Shown: one piece after another, positions 1 to 13,500 of the stretch | How positions within the stretch are numbered: the first letter of the stretch is position 1 | Layout of the letters: each line of letters starts with the position of its first letter | Source: Hymenoscyphus infarciens | Lineage: Eukaryota > Ascomycota > Leotiomycetes > Helotiales > Helotiaceae | DNA: 64,000 nucleotides | Assembly (NCBI GenBank): GCA_001414345.1 | Contig: LLCB01000021.1 | Coordinates: 124,001-188,000 of the forward strand | Direction: 5' to 3' | Notes under the pieces: model-generated | The model's input: only the letters and a program-made list of their open reading frames with translations | Told to the model about the DNA's origin: nothing | Databases searched by the model: none | Made by a program: the position numbers and the translations under genes

Positions 1-339
1 ACGCAGAATAAATAAATCTCGGGGCATCCCTTGGCCCCTTTCTAAGTCGTCAACATGGTTGTTACGCTCAGCGAGTTTCGCACAGAACAAGACTGCTACA
101 CCGCATTCGATGGGTTTCCCGAGTCCGTATCTGCGTCGCGGATAAGAATTTCTCCTGCTAACAGAGTGTAGTAATCCTCTTACCATTTGCTATGACCGTC
201 TAATCACGGCAATAATACGCCGGCTTGGTAAATGCACTGTTATAGGTTCATATTGACAGTCCCCTGCGAGTGTTCCGTTTGTGCTCAGCAATTTCGCTCT
301 CTTACCGCCTAGGGACGAGCTATTTTCAGCTACTTGTCA
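1..339. other. left-edge sequence, no confirmed gene
   Basis: No gene is confirmed here. A 38-residue ORF starts at ATG 55 and ends at 171 on the plus strand. It could be the first exon of the pseudogene that follows, because an acceptor-like TTGTCAG lies directly before the first coding-looking sequence at about 340. I cannot show a donor that joins them. Confidence 0.3.
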
Positions 340-1312
340 GTTCTATCTGACGGCGAGGCGCGGGAGATGGCGGCAAAGCTCGTCGCAACGACTCGAGAAA
401 ACCTCTAAATCCTTCGAGAACAATGGAATGTCAATGGAGGAACAATTATGAAACGATGGAAAAAAAGAGCAGCGAGAAGCGCAAAGCAATCCTACTTGAA
501 GTCGACCCTGACATGTATTCGCATCAGTGGTCCGATGTCTGCTTCACGCAAGAATACCACAAGTCCCCAATCGTACGGGAGGCCAAAAAAACAGGAGCCC
601 CGTTGGCAGACCAAGACGTTACCTTAGGTCAAGTGAGACGCCCATACCGGCAAATATGCTTGCTTCCTTATGTCAACGTCGAAAGCCTGAAAGACGACCC
701 CGCCAAATTCTTGCATGTGCTATACAACAGAGTCAACTACTCGCCGGAGAGCTGGGCCCCATTTGACAATTAAGACACTTCTCGGCTGGATGAGCTTCTT
801 TACACGTCATACTCAGGCCTATCGGCGTTGCACCAAATGCTTTTCATTATGAGACTACATCAACCACGAGTACTAGCTCTTTCGCTGGAAGAGGCTATGA
901 ACATTGGAGAGGGGAAGGTATGGCGCTATCGACGAGCAGGGTACCCTTTCCCAAGAAAAACCAAGGACGGAGATGACGTTGTGCAGATACTAGGCAATCT
1001 AGTTGGGGAATTGCAAAGGACAGAGAAACCAACAGGAGCAAGCCAATTTCCATATTCCATATTCCTTGGGGCTAGATTATCGTGTTTCCAAAGAGAAAGC
1101 TAACCCCTTATTGTTCATAGTCCAAGGCAGATAAAAAATGGCTTGACCAAGACAAAATTCAGCGAGCAGTCTGCAACGGGATCTAGGCACAGATGCGGAA
1201 CCTACATCGACACTTTCTTGAGCACTGCAACATTGGAGAATCCGACATATAAGCCGATCTGAAAGTTTTGTCTGCTGATCTCGATCCAGAGCATCTTTTG
1301 GGCGTTTAGAAA
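340..1312 (+). pseudogene. conserved fungal hypothetical gene, 5' part, split by LTR element
   Basis: I do not know this gene's function. From about 340 a coding frame runs into a TAA at 405-407, shifts frame in the A-run near 460, and continues in the frame of ATG 423 through an in-frame TAA at 771-773 to about 1080. After a likely 40 bp intron (GTGTTT...GCTAAC...CATAG, about 1081-1120) coding sequence resumes at 1121, with stops at three positions, to the insertion point. The motifs LLEVDPDMY, HQWSD, LLPYVN, DDPAKFLHVLYNR and SPESWAPFDN look like, from memory, the N-terminal region of a recurrent ascomycete hypothetical protein. The stops are TAA or TAG, as C-to-T or G-to-A change of CAA, CAG or TGG would give. 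The gene is interrupted at 1312, with its target duplication AGAAA at 1308-1312, and continues at 15095. Confidence 0.7.
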
Positions 1313-1505
1313 TATCACAGGATGGTCGTATCGAACGTAGTTTCGTTATCTTGCCCTAGTCGAGGCTCAAAAGAAAGGTAGATTTAATATAATTAATTAT
1401 AGTATATAAAACGTCTAAAGAGAGAAGAGAGTATAAGGCGCTCGAAGCTATTTATAGGTTCCTCTATCTATAAGCGCTAAGAGTTACGTAGTATACCCTA
1501 TAAAA
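1313..1505 (-). repeat. gypsy LTR (3' LTR of the minus-strand element)
   Basis: This is one of two 193-bp LTR copies. Its first ~55 bp next to host DNA (TATCACAGG to CTCAAAAG, ending near 1367) keep normal CpA dinucleotides and match the un-mutated solo LTR at 48.2 kb. The inner two thirds are fully RIP-converted. The element end reads CCCTATAAAA where the other copy has CCCTATAACA. Confidence 0.9.
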
Positions 1506-3599
1506 TACCCTCTCTTAAAAACATTCCCTCCTAAGAGCAAAACAATTTACCCTTAATCCTTCCTTTCTTAACTTACTACTAAGAAGAAGGCTTAAATAAG
1601 CTTTTCTTTAATCCTTCTATCTCTCTTATCGTAGTACTCTCTAGAGCTTCCTCTTCCTCCTCTATAAAGCTTCCTAGTATTCCGAGGATAGAATCAACGT
1701 AAGCAGTGTTATTTAAAGATTAATTATCTTACGACTAATACTTAGATCGTTTACTATCCTAGGATTACTAATCGTCCTAGAATTAATGTTTAGATTAATT
1801 GTTATAAGTAACGTCTTAAAATTTAGTTATATAATCATCCTCTAGATTATTATTAGGCTTAAATACCTAATCGTTACTAGCATTCTACTAATACTCGTAT
1901 TCTTACTTAATCTTACAAATCTCTATAATTATTAGATACTTCTACTTAGTAAAGTCGATAGCTAAAAAGCGAGGAATCTCGTAGTCGTTTAAAGGGTTTA
2001 TAATAATAAAAGACTTAAATTTTTAACTATTTACCTCCTATTACTATCCTATAATATATTGGTTTTAAAGAAGCTTAATTACATATTCTATTCTATTAGT
2101 TATAAGAAAAGAATAAACGTTTTCTAGCACCTTTAGAGAAGTATATACTATAAAGACATCGTCTTTAATTATAAGTATTATATATAAACTTAATACTAGA
2201 TAATTTAAGACTACTAAAGTAATGTCTATATACTTTATAAGATAATTAACTACTTATTATAAAAGTAACTTAATTATATCTTATTATAGCTTATATATTA
2301 CTACCTCTATTACTACCTCGTCCTTAGCTAGTAATTATAGTAACTCTTTAACTTCTCTTATTTATAAGACTTATTATATAGATTTCTTAATAAGTCTTTA
2401 AGTACTATATAATCCTATACTCGATATAGACTACTATAAGTCTTATAAATAATATTAACTATATATATTAAAAAGTTATATTCTATTTAGATACATTTGT
2501 TATAGCGACGGTACTTATAATATTACTAATTATATACCTTATATCTACATCGTAAGCAGCTATTTAGGAATTCCTTACAAAGGTAAAAGTAAGATTAGTA
2601 TTTATAATATCTTTAACTAAAAAGGTTATAGCTCTTAAAATCCTTTAAGAGCTTATTTAAGTAGTTACGTTTCTTATATCCTAACTCTAAGTATAATTTA
2701 TATTTAAAGACTAGATTATTTAGACATTCTAATTTCCTATAACTATACTCTTTATAATTTAGATATACCTTTACTATAAAAGCCTATTATTCTACTATAT
2801 AACCTTAGTCTTAAGTATAGCAGTATAGGCTATAAAGCTCTCTAACTACCTTATAGTCTATTAATAATCTAGTATCCTTTTTACTATAGCTATACCTAGT
2901 AGAGTTAAAAACATAGTCGCTAATAAGGATTACTAAACTATATATATAATATATAAGAGTAACTAATAAACGTTCTAAACTACTTACTTATAAAGAAAGA
3001 GATATAACACTTAGAAAGTCTAAAATAACAAAAGAGTAAGTATTACCTTATATAGTTTTAATTATATATAAGATATAATTTAAATCTTTCAATTAGTCAG
3101 TTTTAATTATAAAAGCGTTTACCTTAGCCTTATATTTACTAAGAGCTATAAATTTATATCGATCCTCTAGCTTTATAAAATATTATAGGCTAGTAGTAGC
3201 CTTTATATAACAACGTACTTTATCTATATATACTTCGTTATAAATACTATAACTATGTTCTTTAATATTAGACTATACTTCTTAAATAATAACTATAAGA
3301 AATTAGCTACTATTCTTAAAGACTTCCTTATTTAGCTTTTAGGCAAATAAGTTACTAGATAATTGTCTATAGTCTTTTATAACGTTAATAAGTATGCTAT
3401 TATAGTATTACTAACTTAAAAACCAGATAGTAAGAGGGGTTTAGTAGTAATAAGAATATATTAGATATATAGTAGAGATTTCGTTATAGATAGCTTAACT
3501 TAGTATAGTTAAACTAAGAAGTAAAGAGAGAGGATTTTAGGTAGCCTTATCGTCTTTTAACTAAATAAAAGGCTTACTTTACTTTTTATTACTATTATT

Positions 3600-5815
3600 A
3601 ATAAAAATCTTATATTTATAAATTAATATAAGAGCTAATATAATAGCTAGGTCTTTTAAGCTGCCTTTATTATTCTTAAAAACGTAAATTAGACTAATAG
3701 CTTTAACTACCTAAGTCTATAAAGCTAAGGCTAGAGTAGTAATAAGAATATTAGCCTTATAGTACACCTTATAAGCGATTCTCTTAATTACTAGCTTTAT
3801 AGTAGCTAGGTTAAGCTCTAGGTTGTTTGGATTTAATTTAAGCTCTATTATAAAGTAGTCTAGCTAGTAATATTTAAGGTTATTAGAGTAGTCGTAGATC
3901 TCTTTAATTATATAAAAAGCTAAGATATAAATATATATATATACCTTAAATCTCTTATTACCTTATTACTTATTATTATCTATATTTATAGCTATATTAT
4001 AAAGTAGCTCTTAGAATACGTATTTAATAATTATAGTTATATTTCTACTCTTATTATCTTTATCCTTATTTCTAGTATTATTATTAGGATTATCCTAAGC
4101 TACCTTATTTTATAGCTTAATAATAAATATAAAATTCTTTAAGACATAGTATATAAGGAATTTTAATTTCTTAATCCTACGACTACTAATATAAATAACT
4201 ATCTTATCTAATCTAAATTTCTTAAATAGAGCTACTATCTTCTTAGCTAATTCGTTAGTTCCTATATTAGTAAGATAAGTAAGAAGAGCACGCTTCTTTT
4301 CGTTTAAATTAGTATATACTATAATAATTATATAGCCTATATAATTAGTCTTATAAGTAGTAACACCCTCTTAAATTAGAATAAAAGAGATAGTATTCTT
4401 ATAAGACTTAAAATTTACTAAATAGTTAGATAGAAAGCTATAAATAATATACTAAATAAATAGGTCTATAAAGAAACGTCTATAATAGTTCTTCTAAAAA
4501 TTTAAAGGCTTAAAATAAAGAGAATTATTAAAGTTAATAAACAGTATAAGAATAAAAGCTAGTATATATTATAAAGCAATGTTTTTTACGTTTACTAGTT
4601 ACTTAAAATTAATATAGTAGACTATATCCTTTAAGAGCTAGTTAGTTATCTTTAGTATTACTATAACTTTATACTTAATCTAGTTATTATACTTTATAAC
4701 ATTAAAAGCTTTTAGATATAATTTATTAGTAGGAATGTTAATATTAATAGATACTTCAGTCCTAGATAGTCCTCTCTAACGTCTATTCTTTCTTATAATA
4801 AGAAGGAGAGAGAGTATACCTAGTAGAGCTCCTAGGAATTTAATAACTATTCTAGTAAAAGTATATAAGATGTTTTTAAGCTTATATTAAAGAATAGCGT
4901 ATATCTTAGAAGCCTTAAGCTTAATAATAGTTTTACTACTCTCTAAGCCTTTATCTCTATTATTAAGTAATTCGTCTTTAATATCTATATTCTTATCTAA
5001 CTATTCTTATAGATTATATAACTTCTTCTTATTTAGTCTCTAGTATTTAATATATTTATTTATCTTAAGGTTTAGAAATTATATAGTAAGGTATTCGCCT
5101 TTATTAAGATTATAGTAGAAATAGTTTCTTAAGTCTAGAAAGGTAATAAAAGCCTTAGGCTTAGTATAATCCTAAGTACTAAGCTTTCTATATAATCTCT
5201 TAAATCTAAATATAAATATATTAAATTAATCTTATACCTAGTCTTAGAAACAACTCTTATTTAATTAGAATTTGTTAAAAAAGGTATATATAAGTAGAAT
5301 ATATATATATATCTAGTCTTAGAATACCTTAATATAGTATAATAACTTATCTTCTACTTAGAGAGTAGGCTATTATATAACTAGGAATAGATTACCTATA
5401 TTAAGATTACTAGCTCTAAGTGAGTCTTTAATCTATTTTAGTAATAGATCTAACTACTTATTATTAGTAATCTTTTATATAATCTCTTATACTTCCTTAT
5501 ATATAGAGAAGATAACCTATATAAAAGTGATAGTCTTATTATTAGCCTTTGTATAAGATAGAATATTTACTAATTAAAGTATCTTAGTCTTATAACTAGC
5601 TTAGTATATAACAGGTATTTCTCGACTACTACTAGTCTTAAGAAGAGAGGCTTTAACCTTTATATATATAACGAGCTTCTTTTCTAGGTTGAAATTCTTT
5701 ACTCTAAAGGCCTTAATAGACGGATTATCTTTAGTAGTATCTTCTACTTAAAGGTCTTTAACAGCGGTAGCCTTAATAGTAGTATAAATTATATGTCGAG
5801 GCTTACTACTAGGGT
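3600..5815 (-). pseudogene. unidentified long ORF remnant inside the gypsy element
   Basis: On the minus strand one frame can be followed from about 5815 to 3600 (about 740 codons). Its interruptions are almost all TAA or TAG, consistent with RIP of CAA, CAG and TGG codons. Segments such as NLEKKLVIYIKVKA, TNLNEKKRALLTYL, GTNELAKKIVALFKKF and ELKLNPNNLELNLATIK read like real protein. I recognise no domain: there is no reverse transcriptase, integrase or transposase signature. It lies downstream of pol in the element's own orientation, where env-like or extra ORFs sit in some gypsy elements. It could instead be captured host sequence or part of a nested element. Confidence 0.5.
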
Positions 5816-6296
5816 TAACCTTATCTTTATTATCTAGCTTATTAATATATTAGTTACTACTTATCTTAAGATATATAGTAAATTATATGTTTTCTTATAT
5901 ATAATAGATCTTTACCTAATAAATAGAGGTATATAGACTATTAATATTAGTAAGATTATAGTTCTAAGGTAAGCTATATAATATACTATTTACTAAGTAT
6001 ACTATAGTTAAGGTTATATAATACTTAGAAAGATCCTAGTATTTCCTAGATTCTTTAATTAGTATGAAATCTAAGCGACTCTATAATATCTTAATACGCT
6101 TTCTATTACTATTAAACTCTAGTTATTCTTTAGCTTATAGTTAGTATTCCCTACCTTATATAAAAGTATTACTAAGCTAGAGTTAGGCTTTGCCTTATAA
6201 GTCTATATAACCTTAAGTAAAAGGGTTATTAAGCTAAGGCTAGAATTCTTCTAAGTCTACGTAACCTTAAGTAAAAGAGTTATTAAGTTAAACGTT

Positions 6297-6431
6297 AGGC
6301 TAAGATTTAGAGTTAGGCTAAGATTTAGAGTTAAGCTAAGATTTGATATTAAGCTAAGGCTCGATATTAAGCTAAGATTTAATATTAAGCTAAGATTTAG
6401 TATTAGACTAAGATTTAATGTTAAGCTAAGG
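6297..6431. repeat. 18-bp coding tandem repeat, about 7.5 copies
   Basis: The unit AGGCTAAGATTTAGAGTT and variants repeat every 18 bp. On the minus strand each unit encodes six residues (N-S/T/I-K-S-Q-P/L if the TAG is read as a mutated CAG). A 54-bp duplication (3 x 18) lies immediately before it, at about 6195-6297. The period suggests a low-complexity hexapeptide tract in the unknown protein. Confidence 0.75.
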
Positions 6432-9400
6432 TTAAGATTTATAAATTAGGTATACTAGCTCTTATATAGGTATAGTAGTAACACCTTAGGCTTTAACCTT
6501 ACTAAAAGCTACTAAGAAGCCTTCGTTGTTTAAAGTAATAGTAGGTTAATTTTCCTAATTACCTTTAAACTTATTAATAGACTTTTTAATAAGTTTAACG
6601 ACTAGTATTTTAAGATTTACTTTCTAATTCTTTTAAAGTATAGATACGATCTCGAAGACTAAGGGACCTAATAAGCTACTAGTGTTTATAGTATAGTCGA
6701 GAGCGTTATTACTCTCTATAAGCATTATACTAGCAGCTATGTTATAGAAGGTTATAATAGTATTAAAGCTAGTATAGCGTCTACTAGCTTTAATTAGGCG
6801 TAGTTATTCTAGGCCGTCGCTAAATATTTCGTTTAATAATTTATTAACTAGTAAATATATTATAATTAAGGTACTTACTACGTACTATAATAATAGTTTT
6901 ATACTATTTAACAGTTCTAAGGTTAATAGATAAGATAATAGAGATTTAGATTATATTAATAAATAATAGATTAAAGAATAAAAGTTATAAAGTAGATAAA
7001 AGATATTATAAAGTTTAATCTATAATCTTAATATTAAGGCCTAAAATTTATAAAGTTACGTAATTACTACCTTAAGCGTTAGGCTAAAGATAAGGTTTTT
7101 AGTAAGTAATAAGTTAGCTAACTAATAAGAGCTCTTAGTCTAATTAAGTTATTATTAAAGGTAAAGACGATAAACGATGTCTAAATCTAAGATTAAATAG
7201 ACGATATCTAATCTAAGACTAAGTAGTTAGATTAAGAGATATTAAGATCGAGGAATATATAACGTTATAGAGATTATAATTAAATTATTATAGAAAGATG
7301 TTTTATTAATATTTTTAAAAGTATATATATACTATACTCTTTAAAGAGGACCTTGTAGGTCCTTTGTTAGGAACGGTTAAGGCGCTATAAATAAATATAA
7401 GTTAGTTTAATACTATAGAATTAGTAGATAACTAGTTCTGATTTATATCTTAAATATAGCTTTTAAGATTAGAGAGGATAATTTATAGAAACTATTATAA
7501 GTACGCCTTCTAACAGCTAGCGTTAGTATCTAATAAAGGGTGCTATATCTTATAAGATATTATAAGAATAATCTACTCTATTTCTTAGCCTAGTAGACCT
7601 TAAATACTAGAGCGGCTTACTCTCGAATAATAGAAGCAGGTTCCTACGTCGTATTCTTATATTCTAACTACTTTACTCTAAAGTATAGCTATATAAGACC
7701 TTTTATTAGCTTTTGTATCTCTTTACCTAGGATTTCCTTAATAATATATCGCTCTTTACTATTAACTATAATATAGCTAGGTTTAAGCTATAAATAATTA
7801 AAGAGGTTACTCTTTATAGGTTTAAGGTATTCTACTAAGATAACTAGATAAATAGCTTTTAAATATAAGAGTAGTTTAAGTTTAAATACTAAGTTACTAA
7901 TAAGGCGAATAATCTTAAATAGTTCTAGTTTTAGGAATAAGAGCTTAGTAAAATTTTATAAATAGTAGCTCTTCTTATAACTCTTAGTTATATAAAAGAA
8001 GACGTAATCGTCGAATTTAGAAGACATATACTTTTTATTATAGTATATCTTTATATATACTTATACTATTTTAACTAAGTCTTTTATCTACTTTTATAAT
8101 TAGGCCTTATATATAATAAAGTTAAAATCTAATTCTACTTCGCTTATTCCTAGTTTAGTCTTTACTTTATAGCTATATATTATTATAAATAGTATAACTT
8201 TTGTAAATACGTTAATAAAGGTATTTAAGAATAGCTAGATAAAAGGGATAATATCTTCTTATTTAGACTAATTATATACTCTGCTAATAGTATAGTGTAA
8301 TATATATACTACTATCTAATTACTTCTCTCTGCCTGTCTATTTACTACTAAATGATATATTATAGTAAAGGCTAGTCTAGTCTTTAATAATTTAAAAAGT
8401 CTTTTCTAGAAGATAGATTAAAACTTTAAGTCTTAATTAGAAATAATATAATATAGTAAGCTCTAATTATTATATACTCTCTTAAAAAAAAGGTTTACCT
8501 AGTCTTCTATAGTATATATATCTTTACTTACTATTAGCTTAATAGCTTTTATATATTTGTATATAATTATAAGGATCTTATTATTTCTATTATTAGTTAT
8601 AGATAGACTATTGATAAAGTTTATAGAAAGTACTATAAATAGTATTATTAGATATTTAATAGGCTAAAGACTCTCTTAAAGTAAGATATTTAAAGGCTTA
8701 GCTATTTAGTAGGTAGAATAGGTTATAATATACTCTTTAATCCTTTTATATATCTTAAGAAAAAACACGTATTTCTTAACTTGTTTATATACTCTCTCTA
8801 TACTAAAATAACCTTTATTATTATAAGTAGTAGTAAGAATATCTTTAATATACTTTTAAGAAATATATAGCCTTTTCTTATCTTAATCTTAAAAGAATAA
8901 AAGCCTACTTATAAGGTTAAAACAGAAGCTTTCTAGAGTAGTAAGAGGAGTACTACTTTTCGTGTCTATGTATTATTTAGCTAGCTTCTTATATATAAGT
9001 CTAAAAGCACGATTATAGAGTATCTTCTTAGCTATATCTTCTAGGATATCCTTATTTATCGTAAGAGTAGTTAATCTAATCGTAGAATACCTTATATCTA
9101 AAGTAATTATAGTAGAAGAGGTTACTTTTAATATAGTCTATCGAGTCTATACTAAGAAATAGTATATAAAGTAAGAAGTACTACGTCTATAATATTCCTA
9201 AGTATTCGATATAATAGCTTTTCTAGTCTAAATTTTAATAGTCTCTAGTGCTAGAGAGTCTCTAGAGAGCTTAGAAAGAGTATTTGTATTAATATACGAT
9301 TTTCTAGCTTAATAAATAATTATTATATTTTTTATATACCTAGATAAGAATAATTATTAATTTACTAATCTTGCTAATCGCTTCTCTTTTACTAGACCTA

Positions 9401-9519
9401 TGTCTTTAAAAGTATTTATTATAGTACTATAGTCTATAACTACTATAAAATCCGTTCTATTAAGGTATTAGAGTAGCTTCTTAAGCACTTAAATAAGTAT
9501 ACTAGTCTTAAGCTTTATA

Positions 9520-10500
9520 GGCTAGTATTAATCTTCTATAGAAGCTAACGATTTAAATAAGAAGAGGATAAAGTATTTAATACCTTTACTATCTTTCTAG
9601 TATAATATAATACTATAACCTATCTTATAGCTACTGTTTATATATAAAATAAAGAGCTTTAAAAAGTTAGAAAATACTAGAATAAGTACTAAGTAAAGTT
9701 TATCTTTTAGCTTTTCTTATATCTCTTATCCCTCTTTTAATAGCTTCTAGTATAGCTTAGAATCGTTAAGGAAATCGAGTAGCTTCTTTTTTATATAGGT
9801 ATTATAACCCTTTCTACTAATAGGTAAGCCTTTAAATCTAAGGGTTTTAATCTTATTTAATAGATTAGTAATTACTATATAATATCCGACGAATTTATAG
9901 TAATATTTGAAAAGACCTAATTCTCTTTTAAGGTCTAAAAACGTATTAGGCTATTTAATAGCTCTAATAGCTTCTACTTTATCTTCTATAGTATATAGGC
10001 TATAATAGGTAACCTAATGTCTTAAGACCTTTAGTCTAGGCTAAGCGAAATAGTACTTTAGTAATAATAAGGTAATACTAGATTTATATAGTTATTTAAG
10101 AACTTAGGAAAGGTAGACTAGATAATCCTCTTTTATCTATAAAAAGATAATAGTATTATCTATAAAAACGTATACGAATTACTATAATAGATTACTAAAG
10201 AGATTTTCTATATAATATTAAAAGAAAGATAGAGAGGTCGCTAAACCTATTATACTAACTATAAGCTACTCTTAGCTACGGTGTAAGGTAATAAAAGTAG
10301 TTTTCTATCTATCTTTTAGCCTAACCTTTTACTAGAAGAAGCTTTTAGTTATATCTAGTACTAAGAATATTATAGCCTTATATATCGCTTATAAGATGTT
10401 ATCTTAGTAAGGTAGAGGCTATACGTCTATATAGAGCTTAGTATTAACTCTTTAAAAGTCGACTACTATATAAGGTTTACTATCTCGCTATATAAGGAAG
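9520..10500 (-). pseudogene. Ty3/gypsy reverse transcriptase and RNase H remnant
   Basis: On the minus strand, from about 10480 downward, the frame shows VVDFQRVN, LVLDITKSFFQQKVRLKDR and KTTFITLH. The catalytic block VYVFIDNTIIF follows near 10145-10180; the second catalytic Asp is now Asn, as RIP would produce. RNase H follows at about 9690-9540 with LFILYINSSYKIGYSIILYQ and FKSLASIED, matching the Ty3 pattern in which Asp sits in the LYVDAS-like strand. Integrase should lie between about 7.9 and 9.3 kb but was not resolved. Gag and protease should lie upstream (11-14.6 kb) and are too degraded to place. Confidence 0.85.
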
Positions 10501-13500
10501 GCTAGTAATACTACTAGCGAAGGCTAACCTAAGAGGACTTTTTCTACTACTCTAATTTTAGTAAGAGGATTAATAATACTATTAATAGCTTACTTATTCT
10601 TATAAGACATATTATAAGGGGCTTACTTTAGGTCTTTAATATTAACACTATCTTAAAAGTTAATAGATATCTTAATTCTATTATTAAAATATCTAAGCTT
10701 ATTATGAAATAGTAAAGTATTATTTTAAATAATACTGCTTACTTTAAGCTAGTAATCTTCTCTTTAATATTTAGATATATTTACCTTTAAGATGTTAATA
10801 AGGTTAGGATTAGTAAAAAGAGGTTTAATAAGAGCTACTAGATAAGGCTATTTATTAGGTTACTTACTTTTAGGTTACTTAGATATAAGTAGAAGTTTTT
10901 TAAAAACGTTAGTTAGGCTTAGGTATACTATATAATTAAGGTTCTTTCTAGAAGCCTCTTCGAGCTGCTCTAGGAACCCTAGGATTTAGTCTCTAATAAT
11001 ATAAATAGGCGCGTTCCCGAGGTTTACGTATATTAGTAGCTTATTATCTCTATTAGTAATAGTATATACTAGGCTTTTATAAAAGCTAATTACTATATCC
11101 TTCTAAGTATAAGGTATAATAAGATACTCTTAAGCATATACTAGTATAATATAGTATTTAACTTATATATTCGTAGCTTTAAGAGGTTTAAGAATATAAG
11201 TCTCTATAGTATATATAGTTATATAAGCTTACTCTTTTACTACGTTATTAAAGTATATAATATAAAATTAATATTTATAATATTAAATATAGTCTATCTT
11301 AGTCAGGTTCTTCTACTATTAGAAATCTATATAGTTTAGCTTTAAGAACCCGGTGCTAATAAAGATATTATAGCCTAGGTTCTCTATAATATATACTTCG
11401 GCTATAAACGAAAAAACTACCCTATCTATAGAGTATAGGTAGAAGAGTAATTTAACAAAGTTTTAGCTTAAAGAGCTCTTCTCTACCCTGTTTAAGTTTA
11501 TAATACTAGGGCTAATAGTTAATATAATATTAAAGAAACATTTCTTAAAGATCTATAAGCTAATTAGACTAATTCCTAAGCTAGTATTAAGGTAGAATTC
11601 TATTAAGTAGCTATTAAGAGATTTTATTATATACTTAGTACTACTATAATACTTATATAAGGTACTATTAACAAAGTATAAGCTAGTTAGCTTTTTAATA
11701 ACTACTAGAGAAACCTTCTTCTTTAATAGCTCTACTAGAGATTTAAACCTTTTCCTAGGTTAATTAGTATAAAATAGTTTACTATAGAAGTTAATTTTAT
11801 CTAATAAGCTATCTACTTATATATCTTTATTTAGATTGTTTAAGAGCGATTTATAGTTTATTAGAGATAGTAAAAAGGTTATATTTAAAGCTACTAGAGA
11901 AAGAAACGACACTTTAATATCTTTATTTAAAGTATCTATTAGAGTAATTATAAGACTATTAATAATAGAGGTATTAATAATATTAGATATAATAGGAACT
12001 ATCTTAGCTATTTTACTTATTTTAGTAAGGTATTCGTATTTTTTAATTGTTTTTAGGTTTTCGGTTTTTTTAGTCTCCTTTATAGTACTTAATAAGAGCG
12101 ATAATAATATATAAATATCTTATTATACTATGCTATTAATATTAGGTAATAGAGTTATAATAGGAGAAATTATAAGTAGTATACTATTCTAAAGCGACTA
12201 CTAAAGCTGTTTTTCGAGTTATTATTAGAATATAGATTAATTAGCTAATTTTCTTAGTCTTATAATATATTAACTTTATAGATAGAAGTAAATTAGGTAT
12301 AGGTCTGTTTATCTATAAGAATAAGGTTATTATTATTAGCTTTTATAAGGTATACTAGGACTATAAGAGCGATCTATTTTTAATTATTTAGTATATTTAG
12401 TAAAATCTATAAGAGCTACTACTATTATCTAAAAAGTAGTGTACCTTAGAGGTATTAGGCTATACTCCTAGAGATATACTAAGGCTACTGAGTAGAAAGA
12501 GGCTAACTATTAAAGGCTTAAAGATATTCTAATATAAGTATAAATTAGTTATATAGATTTAGCTATACATTTTAGTAGTAATCATCTATTCGATTTCCTC
12601 TAGGAAAACGTCGTTTATAGTTTCCTTAGTTATTCTAATTATCTCGATTGTTCTAATTATTCTAATTATCTTAATTCTAATTATCTTAATTATTCTAATT
12701 ATCTTAATTAATTTAGTTATCTTGATTATCTTAATTATTCTAGCTACTATTTTAACGTAGATAGTAATTATAATTCTATTAGTTCTTAAACTTCTTTTCT
12801 TACTCTTTAACCTTAGTCTTCTTAGACTTAAATTATACGTTAATTATTACTTAGAATTATCACTACTAGGTTTTGTATAAGGCTCTTAAGAAGTACTTTT
12901 ACTAGAAATATCGAGTATAGAAGTAATCTAGAGTATTATTATACTGCTTTAGTAATATATTAGCTTAGAGGAAAGAGTCTAAATCTAAGTATAGTTAATA
13001 GACTATTTAATCTTTAGTTATACTACTAGCTTCTATATATATAGCTTGCTTTTTAGATAGGTATTTTCTTAGTAGTAATTCCTATTTATTCTTAAATTTA
13101 AACTTTATACTATTAGCTTCTTTTAATAATAGTAATAGGTCTTTTTAGAAGTATATAGTTATATACTCTCTCTATTCTTTAAAGTCGTTTTAAAGTAGAG
13201 TATATACTTCTAGGAATAAGCTATTATACTATAATTAAGTATCTCTTTCTATAGCCTATAGTAAGAGAGCTAATACTTAGTAGTCGCTATAGCTTTAAAT
13301 AAAGCTTTCTATCTGATTTAGCTATAAAGTAACTAGCGTAGTACTATTATACTTTAGGTTATAGGCTTTAAGATATAGTACTTATAGCTTGTATTAGTCC
13401 TTTTAGGAATTATTTTAGTAATAGTTTTAATTAGCTAGAGAATAACTATTCTTAGAAGTAGAAGCTATAATAATTAAGCTATCTTAAAAGTAACTTAGAA

